Positions 53,008 through 62,138 of a stretch of DNA of 64,000 nt are shown here, in pieces (the first letter of the stretch is position 1; each line of letters starts with the position of its first letter). The DNA is from Candidatus Dormiibacterota bacterium. GTDB lineage: Bacteria; Chloroflexota; Dormibacteria; Aeolococcales; Aeolococcaceae. The DNA lies in contig PMOL01000003.1 of the NCBI GenBank assembly GCA_003162415.1, positions 1-64,000 of the forward strand, given 5' to 3'. Made by a program: the position numbers and the translations under genes. Under the pieces are notes generated by a model. That model made no database searches. It was not told the DNA's origin and saw only the letters and a program-made list of their open reading frames with translations.

Positions 53008-53442
53008 TTAGTACGGGTGCACAGTGCCGAGCGCGGCACCGGCCTGATGGACGGCTCGAACCGTGGTGCCGAGACCGACGAACGGCACCGGCAGCTGGAT
53101 CCGCTTGCTCACGGTCACGGTGATCGAGTCACCGCTCACGACACATGACGCGACCGCGCCGGGGTCCGCAACGGCGACCGCCTGCTCACAGTTGGTGATC
53201 GCATCGGCGCCGAGACGGAGCTGCCCACTCGAGGTGACGCCGGACGGGAACTGGCTCGTGTCCACCGAGTCCGCGCCCGACTGGGCACCCAGGTATGCGG
53301 CCGTGTCGGCGCGGGTCGCCTCGTTGCTCTCCACGAGGAGGTCGGCGACCGCGACCAACAGCGCGCCGAGCACCATGGTGACCACCAGGGCGGTGAGCAC
53401 GATGACCTGGCCGCGTTCTCCGGCTTGGCGGCGCGTCAGCAC
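53008..53442 (-). CDS. TadG-like pseudopilin-assembly protein
   Basis: A 144-residue protein from GTG 53442 (VLTRRQAGERGQVIVLTALV); the longer open frame that continues to 54321 overlaps the TadE genes and is out of their frame, so I discard it. ERGQVIVLTALVVTMVLGAL is the TadG-type pre-helix signature with one membrane segment. The rest is a beta-rich outer domain with two Cys (TNCEQA, ASCVVSG). It overlaps the TadE stop by 7 bp. Confidence 0.7.
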   Translation of the reverse strand: MLTRRQAGERGQVIVLTALVVTMVLGALLVAVADLLVESNEATRADTAAYLGAQSGADSVDTSQFPSGVTSSGQLRLGADAITNCEQAVAVADPGAVASCVVSGDSITVTVSKRIQLPVPFVGLGTTVRAVHQAGAALGTVHPY

Positions 53443-53915
53443 GTGACCCTCGGTGCGCACTGCCGGAACGGCGGTGCGACGAGTTGCGCGCTCTGTTGAA
53501 GGGTCACATTCCAGCGCCACACGAGCCCGATCAGGTTGTTGGAGAACGAGACGGTGACGGTCCCTTGGCAGGACACCACGGTGTCCGGCTGGTACGTCGC
53601 CGAGTACAGGTACTGGTTGCCCTCGCTCGGAGGACACGTGATGCGCAGCGATCCGGGCTCGAGGAACGGCCCGGATACGCTGCGCTGGAAGGTGTCGTTG
53701 ATATTGAAGAGCGCCTGGCTCGTGGCTCCATATGGGACGCTGAACGCCGCCGACGTGGCCAGCCCGGTCGCGGAGCGCAGCTCGGTGGTCGCATCGAGCA
53801 CGAAGATGGCGCCAGCGAAGCCGAGCGCGAGCACGATGAGGAACGGGAGCACAAGCGCCGTCTCGACCACGCTCTGCGCCCCTTCGCCACGGCGACCGTT
53901 GTGACGTCCGGTCAT
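53436..53915 (-). CDS. tadE: TadE-like pseudopilin, copy 1
   Basis: A 159-residue protein with GAQSVVETALVLPFLIVLAL, the TadE motif (Q-S-x2-E-x4-P) before a single helix. The outer domain carries Cys pairs (TCPPSEG, VVSCQG, QCAPRVTC). ATG 53915 overlaps the second TadE stop by ATGA. Known: TadE-type pseudopilins prime Flp pilus assembly. Confidence 0.75.
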   Translation of the reverse strand: MTGRHNGRRGEGAQSVVETALVLPFLIVLALGFAGAIFVLDATTELRSATGLATSAAFSVPYGATSQALFNINDTFQRSVSGPFLEPGSLRITCPPSEGNQYLYSATYQPDTVVSCQGTVTVSFSNNLIGLVWRWNVTLQQSAQLVAPPFRQCAPRVTC

Positions 53916-54403
53916 GGGGCGAACACCGCGCTGTGGACGACATCGTCGATGTTGATGGCGAGCGCGCCGGTCCGCCAGGAGCCGAGCCCGAACCCGGGAG
54001 GGACCAGCGCCGAGACCCAGCCGCGGATGGCGACCTCAACGGTGCCGGCGGCGGGATGCGCCACGGCACAGACGTACACGACGCCCACCGGCCAGGAGGC
54101 ACTGAGCGGCGGACACACACCATCCACCGGGGCCATGGGGGCAGGGGTGGCTCCGACCAGGCCGCTCTGCAGCTCCGATCGGATCGCCGAATACACGTCG
54201 GCGGTGGCCGGGGGACCGGTCGGGCTCCCGGCCGCACCGGCGGCGATGTAGATGCCTCGCTCCGCAGCGGTGATGGCGGTCCCCCTCGTGAGCGCATACA
54301 GGCCGATCTGTGTGCAGCCAAGCACCAGGGAAAGGACGACGGCTAGGACGAGCGCAAACTCAACCATCGCCTGACCGTCTCCCCTCCCCGCCCCCTGACG
54401 CAT
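53912..54403 (-). CDS. tadE: TadE-like pseudopilin, copy 2
   Basis: A 163-residue protein starting RQGAGRGDGQAMVEFALVLA, then a helix with VVLSLVLGCTQIGLY; GQ-x-MVE-FAL is the TadE signature. The outer domain has two Cys (GVCPPLSA, VYVCAVAHP). It is the first gene of the operon. The 225 bp upstream contain the promoter region, but I cannot assign -10 and -35 boxes with confidence. Confidence 0.75.
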   Translation of the reverse strand: MRQGAGRGDGQAMVEFALVLAVVLSLVLGCTQIGLYALTRGTAITAAERGIYIAAGAAGSPTGPPATADVYSAIRSELQSGLVGATPAPMAPVDGVCPPLSASWPVGVVYVCAVAHPAAGTVEVAIRGWVSALVPPGFGLGSWRTGALAINIDDVVHSAVFAP

Positions 54404-54628
54404 GTCTCAAGCAATCTACTTCATCAGATGCCTACATAGCGCTTACAGATTTCCGGGCCATGACTCTACGGTAGTTAGATCTCATACTCCCGACACATCG
54501 TTGCCGCGCTTGTGGCGATGATCAGGCCGTGGGCGTGGTCAGCGTGAGTCCAGCATCCGACTCCACAAGACCAAGGCTCACCAGGGGACACTACTGATCG
54601 ACGGTCGGTCGTGCGACTACCGCTGCAC

Positions 54629-55564
54629 CTACAACCCTTCCTTCTCGAGGGTCGTACGAGCGAGGCGGCGACGCGCCCGAGCCAGCGTCCTGTAGATCGC
54701 GACGGAGCGCTGACTCACGAGTCCGAGCGTCTCGGCCGTGAGGATTGAGTCACCCGTTCGTTCCTGTAGCAGTGTGCCGGTGGTGTGCCGGAGCTGACGA
54801 GGGCCGAACGGCGGGATCTGCAGCTTGCGGGCGGCCGCGACACAGATGTATCGAGCGCCAGTGGGTGTGAGGCGTTCTGTTCTCGCACAACGGCGGGCCG
54901 GCTGCAGCCCAATGAACAGCGCCGGCGAGGGATCCTTGCGCGCGGCGACGTAGGCCTCGAGCGCCCCGCGAGCCCGCTTGGTGAGCACCGCCGTACGCTG
55001 ACGATCACCCGGCTCACCCAGCAGCAACTCGTTGTGTCTCAGGTCAGTCCGATCAAGACGCAGCGCATCCGAAAGACGCGCTCCGGTCGAGAGCAGCATC
55101 AGGATGAACGCTCGATTTCGCTTCTCCTGCAGTGTCGACGCGCCGATGGACCCGAGCAGGTGCTCGAGTTCTGCCCTGTCCAGAACCGTCGGTGCAGCGA
55201 CTGTCTGCCGCGGGACGATGAGTGCCGCAGCGAGGTCTTCGCGGCACCAGTTCTGGTCCCAGACAAACCGCAGGAATCGACGTACTACGACTAGGCGCCG
55301 CGCCACCGTCGGGTGAGCCAGCGGGCGAGTGCCGTGCGATGACATTCGCGGCCGGCCGAGGTCGCGCTGAAAGCCCCTGACCACGTCGAAGTCGAGCGCA
55401 CTGACGAATGGATCCCCACGGCCCGAACGCAGCACGAAGTCTTGAAATCGACCAAGCTCGGCGCGGTAGCTCGCGACCGTCGACCGGGCATACCTGCCGT
55501 CACCGATCCAGCGGACATAGGCCTCAATCGCATTGGAGAGCCTACGGGGCCTCGGGCCAGCCAC
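54629..55564 (-). CDS. XerC/D-like tyrosine recombinase with altered active-site residues
   Basis: A 311-residue protein from a GTG at 55564. The N-terminal SAM-like core-binding domain (RYARSTVASYRAELGRFQDF) is followed by the catalytic domain: LMLLSTGARLSDALRL (first Arg), AVLTKRARG (candidate Lys), FGPRQLRHTTGTLL and LGLVSQRSVAIYRTL (Tyr). Compared with the usual HxLRHT and LGHSS-type boxes, the first His is Arg and the second His is Leu, while Arg and Tyr remain. It could be inactive or specialised. Close to the Tad-like operon, so it may mark a mobile unit. Confidence 0.75.
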   Translation of the reverse strand: MAGPRPRRLSNAIEAYVRWIGDGRYARSTVASYRAELGRFQDFVLRSGRGDPFVSALDFDVVRGFQRDLGRPRMSSHGTRPLAHPTVARRLVVVRRFLRFVWDQNWCREDLAAALIVPRQTVAAPTVLDRAELEHLLGSIGASTLQEKRNRAFILMLLSTGARLSDALRLDRTDLRHNELLLGEPGDRQRTAVLTKRARGALEAYVAARKDPSPALFIGLQPARRCARTERLTPTGARYICVAAARKLQIPPFGPRQLRHTTGTLLQERTGDSILTAETLGLVSQRSVAIYRTLARARRRLARTTLEKEGL

Positions 55565-55753
55565 AAGGCGATCCTACCAAACTCCTACTGCCCTTTGGGT
55601 GCCTATTTCCGGCAGTTACCTTGAGGCGGGTTGATCGGGAGATCGCGATCGCGGTTTTTGATGGCAGTGCGCACTTATCGCCTGACGCCACAGGCTAAAT
55701 CGGCGCATCCATGGACGAGAAATGTATGCCGGGCTGGCCTTACGGTAGTGTCC

Positions 55754-56869
55754 ATGACACATCCACGGATTCGGGTCAGCCTGAACGTCGACCGCGAATA
55801 TCAAGCCGTCGTCGCTCAGGCAATCATCGCGAGCGACCTTCGCCACGAGTGCACCGAGTCCTGGCGGACTGACGAGGCACTGACAGCGATCGCATCGCCG
55901 GGCTCCGGTTGGAGTGTTGTCGCCAGCATTGTCTCGGACCGAAACAGCATCGGCTCGTCACAGGTCGTAATTGCCACGGACGCGTCTGAGAACATACTCA
56001 TCGCGAGCCGTCAGCGGGACGAGGTCCACTGTCGAGTTTTTGCGCGGTCGTCCGACGATGCCGCGTCCCACATCGCATCGCTGCGCGCGTTGCTTCCTCG
56101 AGCCGCTGATCCCGAGGACAATTCGGTGCGCGTGACCTTTTGGAACCTCGCGGATGGCAAGGTCCACTACGTCGCGCGACGGATCGAGGTCCCGGAATGG
56201 CATGCGGTGCGGGGCAACTACCACTGGCGGACGCGCGATCACCTTGAAGCGCTGGTGGAGCGACCTCCGATGCTCGCAGCGGGCAAGCTCGTCTTGTGGC
56301 ACGGTCCCCCGGGGACGGGAAAGACCTGGGCGCTGCGCGCGCTCCTGCGCGAGTGGAGGGGTTGGGCTGAGGCTCATTACATCCTCGACCCGGAGAACTT
56401 CTTCAGCCAATCGGCAAGCTACATGATGTCCGTGATCATGGATGAGGACGGCTACGGAGACGTTGATGACGACGACGGAATCGATGGCAAGTGGCGGGTT
56501 CTGATCATCGAAGACGCGAGCGAACTCCTCGGCAAGGATGCGCGCGTCCAGGCGGGGCAAGGGCTCGCGCGGCTGCTCAACCTCTGCGACGGACTGGTTG
56601 GCCAGGGACTACGCGTGCTGATTCTGCTCACGACCAACGAGGACGTCGGGACCATGCATCCCGCCGTCATACGGCGCGGCCGGTGCATCGCCAACATCCG
56701 GTTCGATCTCCTCTCGCCCGAGGAGCGCAGGGAGTGGTCGGCCGCGCACGGTGCGTCCCACGATGACACGACTCCGGCGCTGCTCGCCGATCTGTACGCG
56801 GCCGATCAGATCGCTACTCCCAGAACGATGACCGTTGCCGGTTTTCATACCCGGACCCACACCGCATGA
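55754..56869 (+). CDS. AAA ATPase with N-terminal DUF5925-like domain
   Basis: About 371 residues from ATG 55754 (MTHPRIRVSLNV); in-frame upstream sequence lacks protein-like composition. Residues 1-160 form an alpha-beta domain (EYQAVVAQAIIASDLRHECT) as in DUF5925. The AAA core is complete: Walker A VLWHGPPGTGKTWALRAL near 225, Walker B RVLIIEDASELL, sensor 1 ILLTTNEDVG, and Arg finger region IRRGRCIANIRFDLLS. The stop overlaps the next start (ATGA). Role unknown; perhaps chaperone-like remodelling. Confidence 0.75.
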   Translation: MTHPRIRVSLNVDREYQAVVAQAIIASDLRHECTESWRTDEALTAIASPGSGWSVVASIVSDRNSIGSSQVVIATDASENILIASRQRDEVHCRVFARSSDDAASHIASLRALLPRAADPEDNSVRVTFWNLADGKVHYVARRIEVPEWHAVRGNYHWRTRDHLEALVERPPMLAAGKLVLWHGPPGTGKTWALRALLREWRGWAEAHYILDPENFFSQSASYMMSVIMDEDGYGDVDDDDGIDGKWRVLIIEDASELLGKDARVQAGQGLARLLNLCDGLVGQGLRVLILLTTNEDVGTMHPAVIRRGRCIANIRFDLLSPEERREWSAAHGASHDDTTPALLADLYAADQIATPRTMTVAGFHTRTHTA

Positions 56870-57549
56870 AGGGCTGTCTCGTTCTTCTGGCACTGATCGG
56901 AGCCCTCGGCGCCGGAGGGGCAGTCATGTACCTCAACCCATCCCTACTACCGCGAGCCGAGCACGCGGCCCAGCAAGGGGCTGTATGGGCGTCCAGCGAG
57001 GTGGGCCACGCGACAGGATCCCCGGCGCCGTCGGCTGCTGCAGCGGTGACGATCACCCCCAACACCGCGCCGATCACCTTGGTCACGCCAGCTCCGGCAG
57101 CCACCTCGTTGCCGGACTGGACAGCCGCGGACTGCGCATGGGCAGAGAACGTCATGAGCTGGGATTCCTCGCTCGACGCGGCCGAAGCGCAGAAGATCGC
57201 CCGTGGTCAGGACACTCGGTACGGCACCAGTCACGCCGTGATTCAGGAGTACCTCACCTTCGCGTCTGACTGGCAGACAGCGCTCGGTCAGATCACTGCG
57301 GTCTGCAACAGTACCGGCATCCCCACCGCGGCCGAGCAGGCGGCCACCGTCCAAGCGTTCACCACGGCGATCGCCGGCCACCAGGGGGACGCCGCATCAG
57401 AGGCACCCGACAGCACCCTCGAGCGGCTGTGGTACGACGTCGAGGGGTTCTTTGAGGACGGAACCGGTTGGGACATCAAGTGGGATGACGAGTGGATCGG
57501 CTATTACCAGCGACTTGTGACGATGTTCAACGAACTGCCGTCGAAGTGA
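56866..57549 (+). CDS. Membrane-anchored protein of unknown function, coupled to the AAA ATPase
   Basis: A 227-residue protein with a signal-anchor helix (CLVLLALIGALGAGGAVMYL), a long Ala/Pro/Thr-rich linker (about 45-85) and a helical outer domain with Cys (AADCAWAENV, TAVCNSTGI) and acidic end (WDIKWDDEWIGYY). ATG 56866 lies inside the AAA stop (ATGA). The pair is a conserved-looking operon, partner function unknown. Confidence 0.65.
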   Translation: MKGCLVLLALIGALGAGGAVMYLNPSLLPRAEHAAQQGAVWASSEVGHATGSPAPSAAAAVTITPNTAPITLVTPAPAATSLPDWTAADCAWAENVMSWDSSLDAAEAQKIARGQDTRYGTSHAVIQEYLTFASDWQTALGQITAVCNSTGIPTAAEQAATVQAFTTAIAGHQGDAASEAPDSTLERLWYDVEGFFEDGTGWDIKWDDEWIGYYQRLVTMFNELPSK

Positions 57550-57690
57550 TGGCCGCTTTGACGCGGACTGCGGCGCGGACCCTCGCGGTGAGCGACCTTG
57601 ACAAGCGTCGGCCGGGCGGGAGAACGCCAGAAGAGTCAGAACGGCGCCCCTCTCTAGACGGGGGCAGGGTGTTAGCTTGAGGAGCAGACA

Positions 57691-57798
57691 ATGACGCGCC
57701 TACTGATCATCGGAGTTGCCGGAGCGGCATTTCTGGTCGTTGGCTGCGGCGGTTTCGCAGCGGGTGAGCCAACCAAGCCGGCAGCGGAGCCGGGGTGA
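57691..57798 (+). CDS. 35-residue lipoprotein
   Basis: ATG 57691 with GGAG seven bases upstream. The hydrophobic region ends in VVGC, a lipobox, followed by GGFAAGEPTKPAAEPG. A short entericidin-like or linker lipoprotein. It overlaps the next start (GTGA), so translation is coupled. Confidence 0.6.
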   Translation: MTRLLIIGVAGAAFLVVGCGGFAAGEPTKPAAEPG

Positions 57799-58097
57799 GA
57801 GCCACCGGCGCGCCTGATTCCGAAGCGCACCGGCACATTGAGGCGGTGGCCCCCTGCTACCGAACCTTCGCGCTCATCGCCCATCTGCGCGAGGCTCACG
57901 GCATGACCGAAGTAGCCCAGGAGCGGGCCGGTCTAGCTCACGCCCTGGTCACAAGGCACGACATCGCGAAGGCGTTGCCGATCGCCTCACCTCGGGCGGC
58001 CTGCAGACACCCATGCCAACGACGCCGACGAAGGACGACTGGCTCCCCGGATGCCAACGCAATATCACGTCTCCGCCGAAGAATGACCCGACGGTGA
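57795..58097 (+). CDS. Possible helical protein following the small lipoprotein
   Basis: GTG 57795 overlaps the lipoprotein stop. The first 75 residues are protein-like (APCYRTFALIAHLREAHGMT, EVAQERAGLAHALVTRHDI) and the last 25 are Arg-rich, so the true end may be lost or this may be spurious. Confidence 0.4.
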   Translation: MRATGAPDSEAHRHIEAVAPCYRTFALIAHLREAHGMTEVAQERAGLAHALVTRHDIAKALPIASPRAACRHPCQRRRRRTTGSPDANAISRLRRRMTRR

Positions 58098-58290
58098 GAT
58101 CGGCCCGTTCTGATCGGTTTCCGAATAGCCGACAGAGTTCCGCTCGGTCCGGCTCGGCAGCTGCGCGGGTGCTTTCCGGATAGGGCGGCGTTCATCTACT
58201 GGACTCTCGGCCCGGGCCATCTTCCTTCGGCCGCCTGCTCGAGTGGGGATGCGACAGGCAGGTGTCGCGGACGTCTGCCATTCTTGGCGC

Positions 58291-58956
58291 ATGGAGAGTG
58301 ACGCGCATAAGGAATGGCTCGCCTCGTGGCACCCAAGGCCGATCGAGGAACGCACCTTTGCGCCCGCGTCCGTGGCGCCGTGGATCTGCCCCGAATGCGC
58401 CGGTCCGGCAACTATCGGGGTCCGAGTTGGGGGCCTCGTGAATGTACGCTGCGAGGCGGACGGCACGTGGTATGCGGTCGCACCTTTCTCGTTCAATCAA
58501 CAGGAGCTGCTGGTTACCGCCCCTCGACCGCCGCAGATGAACCCCGAGGCTCGGTTGTGGTTCCTCCACACTGCCGCGACGGTGATGCTCAACGCCGCTC
58601 GAGGGACGTTCCTCGTGATCGAACTGCAGGGGCATCCGTGTGAATACGCGATCATCGACCGCGCCTCCGGTCACGAGCTCGGCCTTCAAATCGGCAGTCG
58701 CGAATGGGACTGTGCTCACTGCGGGAACCGGCCGATCCCGGAGGAGGCCGCCGACAAACTGACCTCGCTCGGGTTCGCGCCAGCAGGCCCCCGCGTCAAC
58801 GCGTGGCGTCAGAACCTTCCATCCTCATCGCGGGACTTCGCGATCCTGCTGGAGCGGTCATTCCTGGCCGCGTACGAGCCGCCGCTTGACTTCGAGTTAG
58901 CCCTCTACGCGAGCAGGCTCGACGATTACACGCGTCTCGTCAGCGCGCTTTCGTAA
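58291..58956 (+). CDS. Zinc-binding protein of unknown function
   Basis: Start set at MESDAHKEWLASWHPRPIEE. Two Cys pairs: PWICPECAGPATI near residue 33 and WDCAHCGNRP near 145, likely one split zinc ribbon. The middle contains NPEARLWFLHTAATVMLNAA and strands. The 221-residue protein ends 26 bp before the addB start and may be expressed with it. Family not recognised. Confidence 0.6.
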   Translation: MESDAHKEWLASWHPRPIEERTFAPASVAPWICPECAGPATIGVRVGGLVNVRCEADGTWYAVAPFSFNQQELLVTAPRPPQMNPEARLWFLHTAATVMLNAARGTFLVIELQGHPCEYAIIDRASGHELGLQIGSREWDCAHCGNRPIPEEAADKLTSLGFAPAGPRVNAWRQNLPSSSRDFAILLERSFLAAYEPPLDFELALYASRLDDYTRLVSALS

Positions 58957-58982
58957 GAAACTCGAGAGGACCTTCTGAAGTC

Positions 58983-61900
58983 ATGTCGCTCGAGGTCGTC
59001 TTAGTCAGACCTGGCCCGACGGCCACCGCGTGGCTGATGGGCCAGGTCAAAGCGCTTCAGGCAAACGATCCGCTCGCCCCGGTGACAGTGGTCGTTCCAA
59101 CGCATCACGCCGGTCTCCATCTCCGCCGGCGACTTGTCCAGGGCGCCTACGCGAACGTCAGGTTCAGCGTTCTCGCCCGACTGGCCGAATCGATCGGTAT
59201 GGAGCGCCTCGCCGCAGCCGGATGGAGCCCCCTTAACGGGGTCACGCGGGCGGCTCTGATTCGCTCCACGCTGCGCGCCTCGAGCGGTCCGCTCGCACCG
59301 ATCGCGGATCAGGGAGGCTTGGTCGACCTTATCGCCGCACTCGCTACTGAGCTTCGCCGCCGCTCCGTCGCGACCACCACCCTGACCGATATCCGCGAGG
59401 CCGGAACAGCAACGGCAAGAGCCACACTCGGCGCCATAAACGGCTACGAGAATCGCCGTACCGAGGCCATGCTCTACGACGAGGTCGACCTGCTCACCTC
59501 GGCAACCGAGACACTCGCCGTCGGCCCTGCCAACGCATGGCGCGAGATCGGCGCTGTTGTGGTCCATCTTCCAGCCACCCTCGACCCACCAGATGCGTCA
59601 TTGCTCCGCAGCCTCGCCGGACGTGTCTCCGTGACGCTGGCGCTCGCCGACCTTGGTGAGGAGGTCGACGCGGCGACTACGGCGGTCAGCCTCCTCGAAG
59701 CTGCCGGAGTCACTACCATCCCAACGGAGATCGCGCCGGCCCCCGCCACAGTGATGACAGCTCCGGACGCAGTTGAAGAGGTGCGTTCCGCCGTCCGTGC
59801 CACGCTGGCCACCCTCGAGCAAGATCACCCGATCCCCCTCTACCGCCAGGCCATCGTCTACCGCGACGAGGACGCGTACGGTCAGGTGCTTCGCGACACA
59901 CTGCGCGAGGCGAATATCGCGTACTCAGCGTTGGACGGACGGCCATTGATCGACTCGGTCGCCGCGCGTGCCCTCCTCGGCGTCATCCATCTGCGTGAAC
60001 AGGACTTCTCGCGCGCCTCGGTGCTCAGCTGGCTCTCCGCGCTCCCATCACGAAAGGGAGTGCTCCGCAGCCAGGCGCGCTGGGACCAGCTCTCCCGGGA
60101 CGCCGGCATCGTCAAGGGCGCCGGTCAGTGGCGTGATCGGTTGACGGCGTTCGCCGATGCCAAAGCAATCGCGTTGGATCTGCTCAGCAAGACAGAAGCC
60201 GAGGACGTCGCGATCGAGGCACGCCGCAACGCCATGAATCGAGACATGGAGGATGCTCGCAGCATCGCCGAACAAATCTCGGCGATCGACGACATGACAC
60301 AGCCACCACCAACGACGACGTGGGACACGCTCATCGCGTGGACCCTGCTTCTTCGGGACAGGTTCTCGGCTCCGGACAAGTCCTGGTCGGCTGAGGAACA
60401 AGAGGCATCGCAAGCCGTCGAGGAGGTCATTCGCGGCCTTGCTGCAGCGCAGCGCTTCGAGCCGACCGCATCCATGGCTGTCTTCCTCCGCACGCTGGAG
60501 GACGCTCTGCGACGGCGGTTCCGCCCCGAAGGGCGCCTTGGCCACGGTGTCCTGATCGGCCCCCACCGTTTGCTCGCCGGCATGGACATGCAGCGGATCC
60601 ACGTCCTGGGTGTGCTCGAGTCGAGCTTCCCCGGCGGGATGCCGATCGACCCCTTGCTCGGTACTGACCTCCTCGGGCACCGCGAGATACACGAGGCGCA
60701 AGAACGTCGCGACTGGTTGATGACACTCACCGCCGCAGATGGTGGCTCGCTAGCAGTCAGCGCCCCTGCTACGGACATCGACGGCAGATCTGTCTACCCG
60801 TCGCCGTGGCTTCTTGAGCTGCTGCACGGCGACGGCGCGGGACCGCACGCGTCCGCGGTGCGCGCCGGCACCTTTGACCATCCTCGGCTGCACCGAGTCC
60901 GAAGCGCCGAGCGCGCCGTCGCCGACGGGACTCCTCTCTCCCTGGCGGAACGCCGCGAGACCGAAGCTATGCACGCATACGACGTAGGAATTGACCTCGC
61001 TCGAACGGCACTGGCGATGCGTGCTGAGCTGCCCTTCGCGCGAGTGCTGGAGGTCACCCGAGCGCGGCACTCCACGGCGCTGACGCAATTTGACGGCAAC
61101 GTGGCAGACGCCGCGGACGTCTCGCTCATCGCCGGCGGGCTGACACGGACGGCCCATTCAGCGACGGGCATTCAGACGTGGGCAACCTGCCCCTTCAGCT
61201 TTTTCCTCGGCCGCCTGTTGCAGATTCCGGCGACTGAAAACCTCGACGACGACAAGTGGTGGCAGACCAGCGCCCTCGAGCGAGGCTCAATGGTCCACCG
61301 CATCCTCGAGCGCTTCTTCGGTGAGATCGTGGAACGCGGAACGCCTGTGCCGGGGGACGAGTACTCCCCCGACGACCTTCACCGCATCGAGCAGATCGCA
61401 GCGGAGACGTTCCGTGAGTGGGAGGCGCGCGGCGCCGTAGGGCATCCCCTCGTGTGGGCGAACGAGCGCGTGGCGCTGCTCGCCGACCTGCGCACACTGC
61501 TCGAAAAGGATGACGAGCACCGCGCGGAAGGCGGATGGCTCCCAGCGTATCTCGAGCAGGGCTTCGGCATGGATCGCTCCACGACCTCGTGGCCGACGCT
61601 GACCATCGCGGTGAGTGAAGGTCGGCTCGTGAAGTTGCGGGGATATATCGACCGCGTCGACGTCGATGCAAACGGCCGCGCGCGTGTAATCGACTACAAG
61701 ACGGGCAAGTGCATGGACAAGACGATCTCGGTCGACGATCTCTTTGACGCAGGGCGCCGCCTCCAACTCGCAGTCTATGGACGAGCCGTCCGGGAGCATG
61801 CCAGCGCCGCGGGAAGGGGCCCGACCGATGATCTCGCCCTCTACTGGTACATCAGTCTGAAGGGCAAGTTCGCGACGGTCGAGCTCCAGGTGGACGAACG

Positions 61901-62138
61901 CGTTGACGCCGCACTGACCGATGTGGTGACGCGCATCGACGACGGCATTAGGGCCGGCTGCTTCCCGCAGATACCGGGAGGCGAAAGCTTCTGGGGTGGT
62001 TACAACAACTGCGGTTTCTGCGCATACGACTCACTGTGCCCATCGAGTCGCGACGCGGTCGCCGCATCGAAAGCGGCGAGCCCCGCGCTCGCGAGCTACA
62101 TCGCGCTCCGGCCTATGACTGGAGGCTCAGGCGAGTGA
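58983..62138 (+). CDS. addB: AddB-like helicase-nuclease subunit
   Basis: A 1051-residue protein. The N-terminal half has a UvrD-like fold with a degenerate P-loop (VVVPTHHAGLHLRRRL), as known for AddB, which lacks helicase activity. The C-terminal nuclease has RARVIDYKTGK near residue 898 (PD-(D/E)XK core) and four iron-sulfur Cys, WATCPFSFFLGRLL near 740 and NNCGFCAYDSLCPSSR near 1008, all intact. Known: AddAB processes double-strand breaks for RecA loading. The stop overlaps the addA start. TTG/GTG alternatives are unlikely since the ATG has GAGAGGACCTT upstream. Confidence 0.9.
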   Translation: MSLEVVLVRPGPTATAWLMGQVKALQANDPLAPVTVVVPTHHAGLHLRRRLVQGAYANVRFSVLARLAESIGMERLAAAGWSPLNGVTRAALIRSTLRASSGPLAPIADQGGLVDLIAALATELRRRSVATTTLTDIREAGTATARATLGAINGYENRRTEAMLYDEVDLLTSATETLAVGPANAWREIGAVVVHLPATLDPPDASLLRSLAGRVSVTLALADLGEEVDAATTAVSLLEAAGVTTIPTEIAPAPATVMTAPDAVEEVRSAVRATLATLEQDHPIPLYRQAIVYRDEDAYGQVLRDTLREANIAYSALDGRPLIDSVAARALLGVIHLREQDFSRASVLSWLSALPSRKGVLRSQARWDQLSRDAGIVKGAGQWRDRLTAFADAKAIALDLLSKTEAEDVAIEARRNAMNRDMEDARSIAEQISAIDDMTQPPPTTTWDTLIAWTLLLRDRFSAPDKSWSAEEQEASQAVEEVIRGLAAAQRFEPTASMAVFLRTLEDALRRRFRPEGRLGHGVLIGPHRLLAGMDMQRIHVLGVLESSFPGGMPIDPLLGTDLLGHREIHEAQERRDWLMTLTAADGGSLAVSAPATDIDGRSVYPSPWLLELLHGDGAGPHASAVRAGTFDHPRLHRVRSAERAVADGTPLSLAERRETEAMHAYDVGIDLARTALAMRAELPFARVLEVTRARHSTALTQFDGNVADAADVSLIAGGLTRTAHSATGIQTWATCPFSFFLGRLLQIPATENLDDDKWWQTSALERGSMVHRILERFFGEIVERGTPVPGDEYSPDDLHRIEQIAAETFREWEARGAVGHPLVWANERVALLADLRTLLEKDDEHRAEGGWLPAYLEQGFGMDRSTTSWPTLTIAVSEGRLVKLRGYIDRVDVDANGRARVIDYKTGKCMDKTISVDDLFDAGRRLQLAVYGRAVREHASAAGRGPTDDLALYWYISLKGKFATVELQVDERVDAALTDVVTRIDDGIRAGCFPQIPGGESFWGGYNNCGFCAYDSLCPSSRDAVAASKAASPALASYIALRPMTGGSGE

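Noticed and set aside
53008..54321. The TadG frame read as one 437-residue protein.
   Set aside because: The extra N-terminal 290 residues overlap both TadE genes in the wrong frame; GTG 53442 with an overlapping stop fits the operon.
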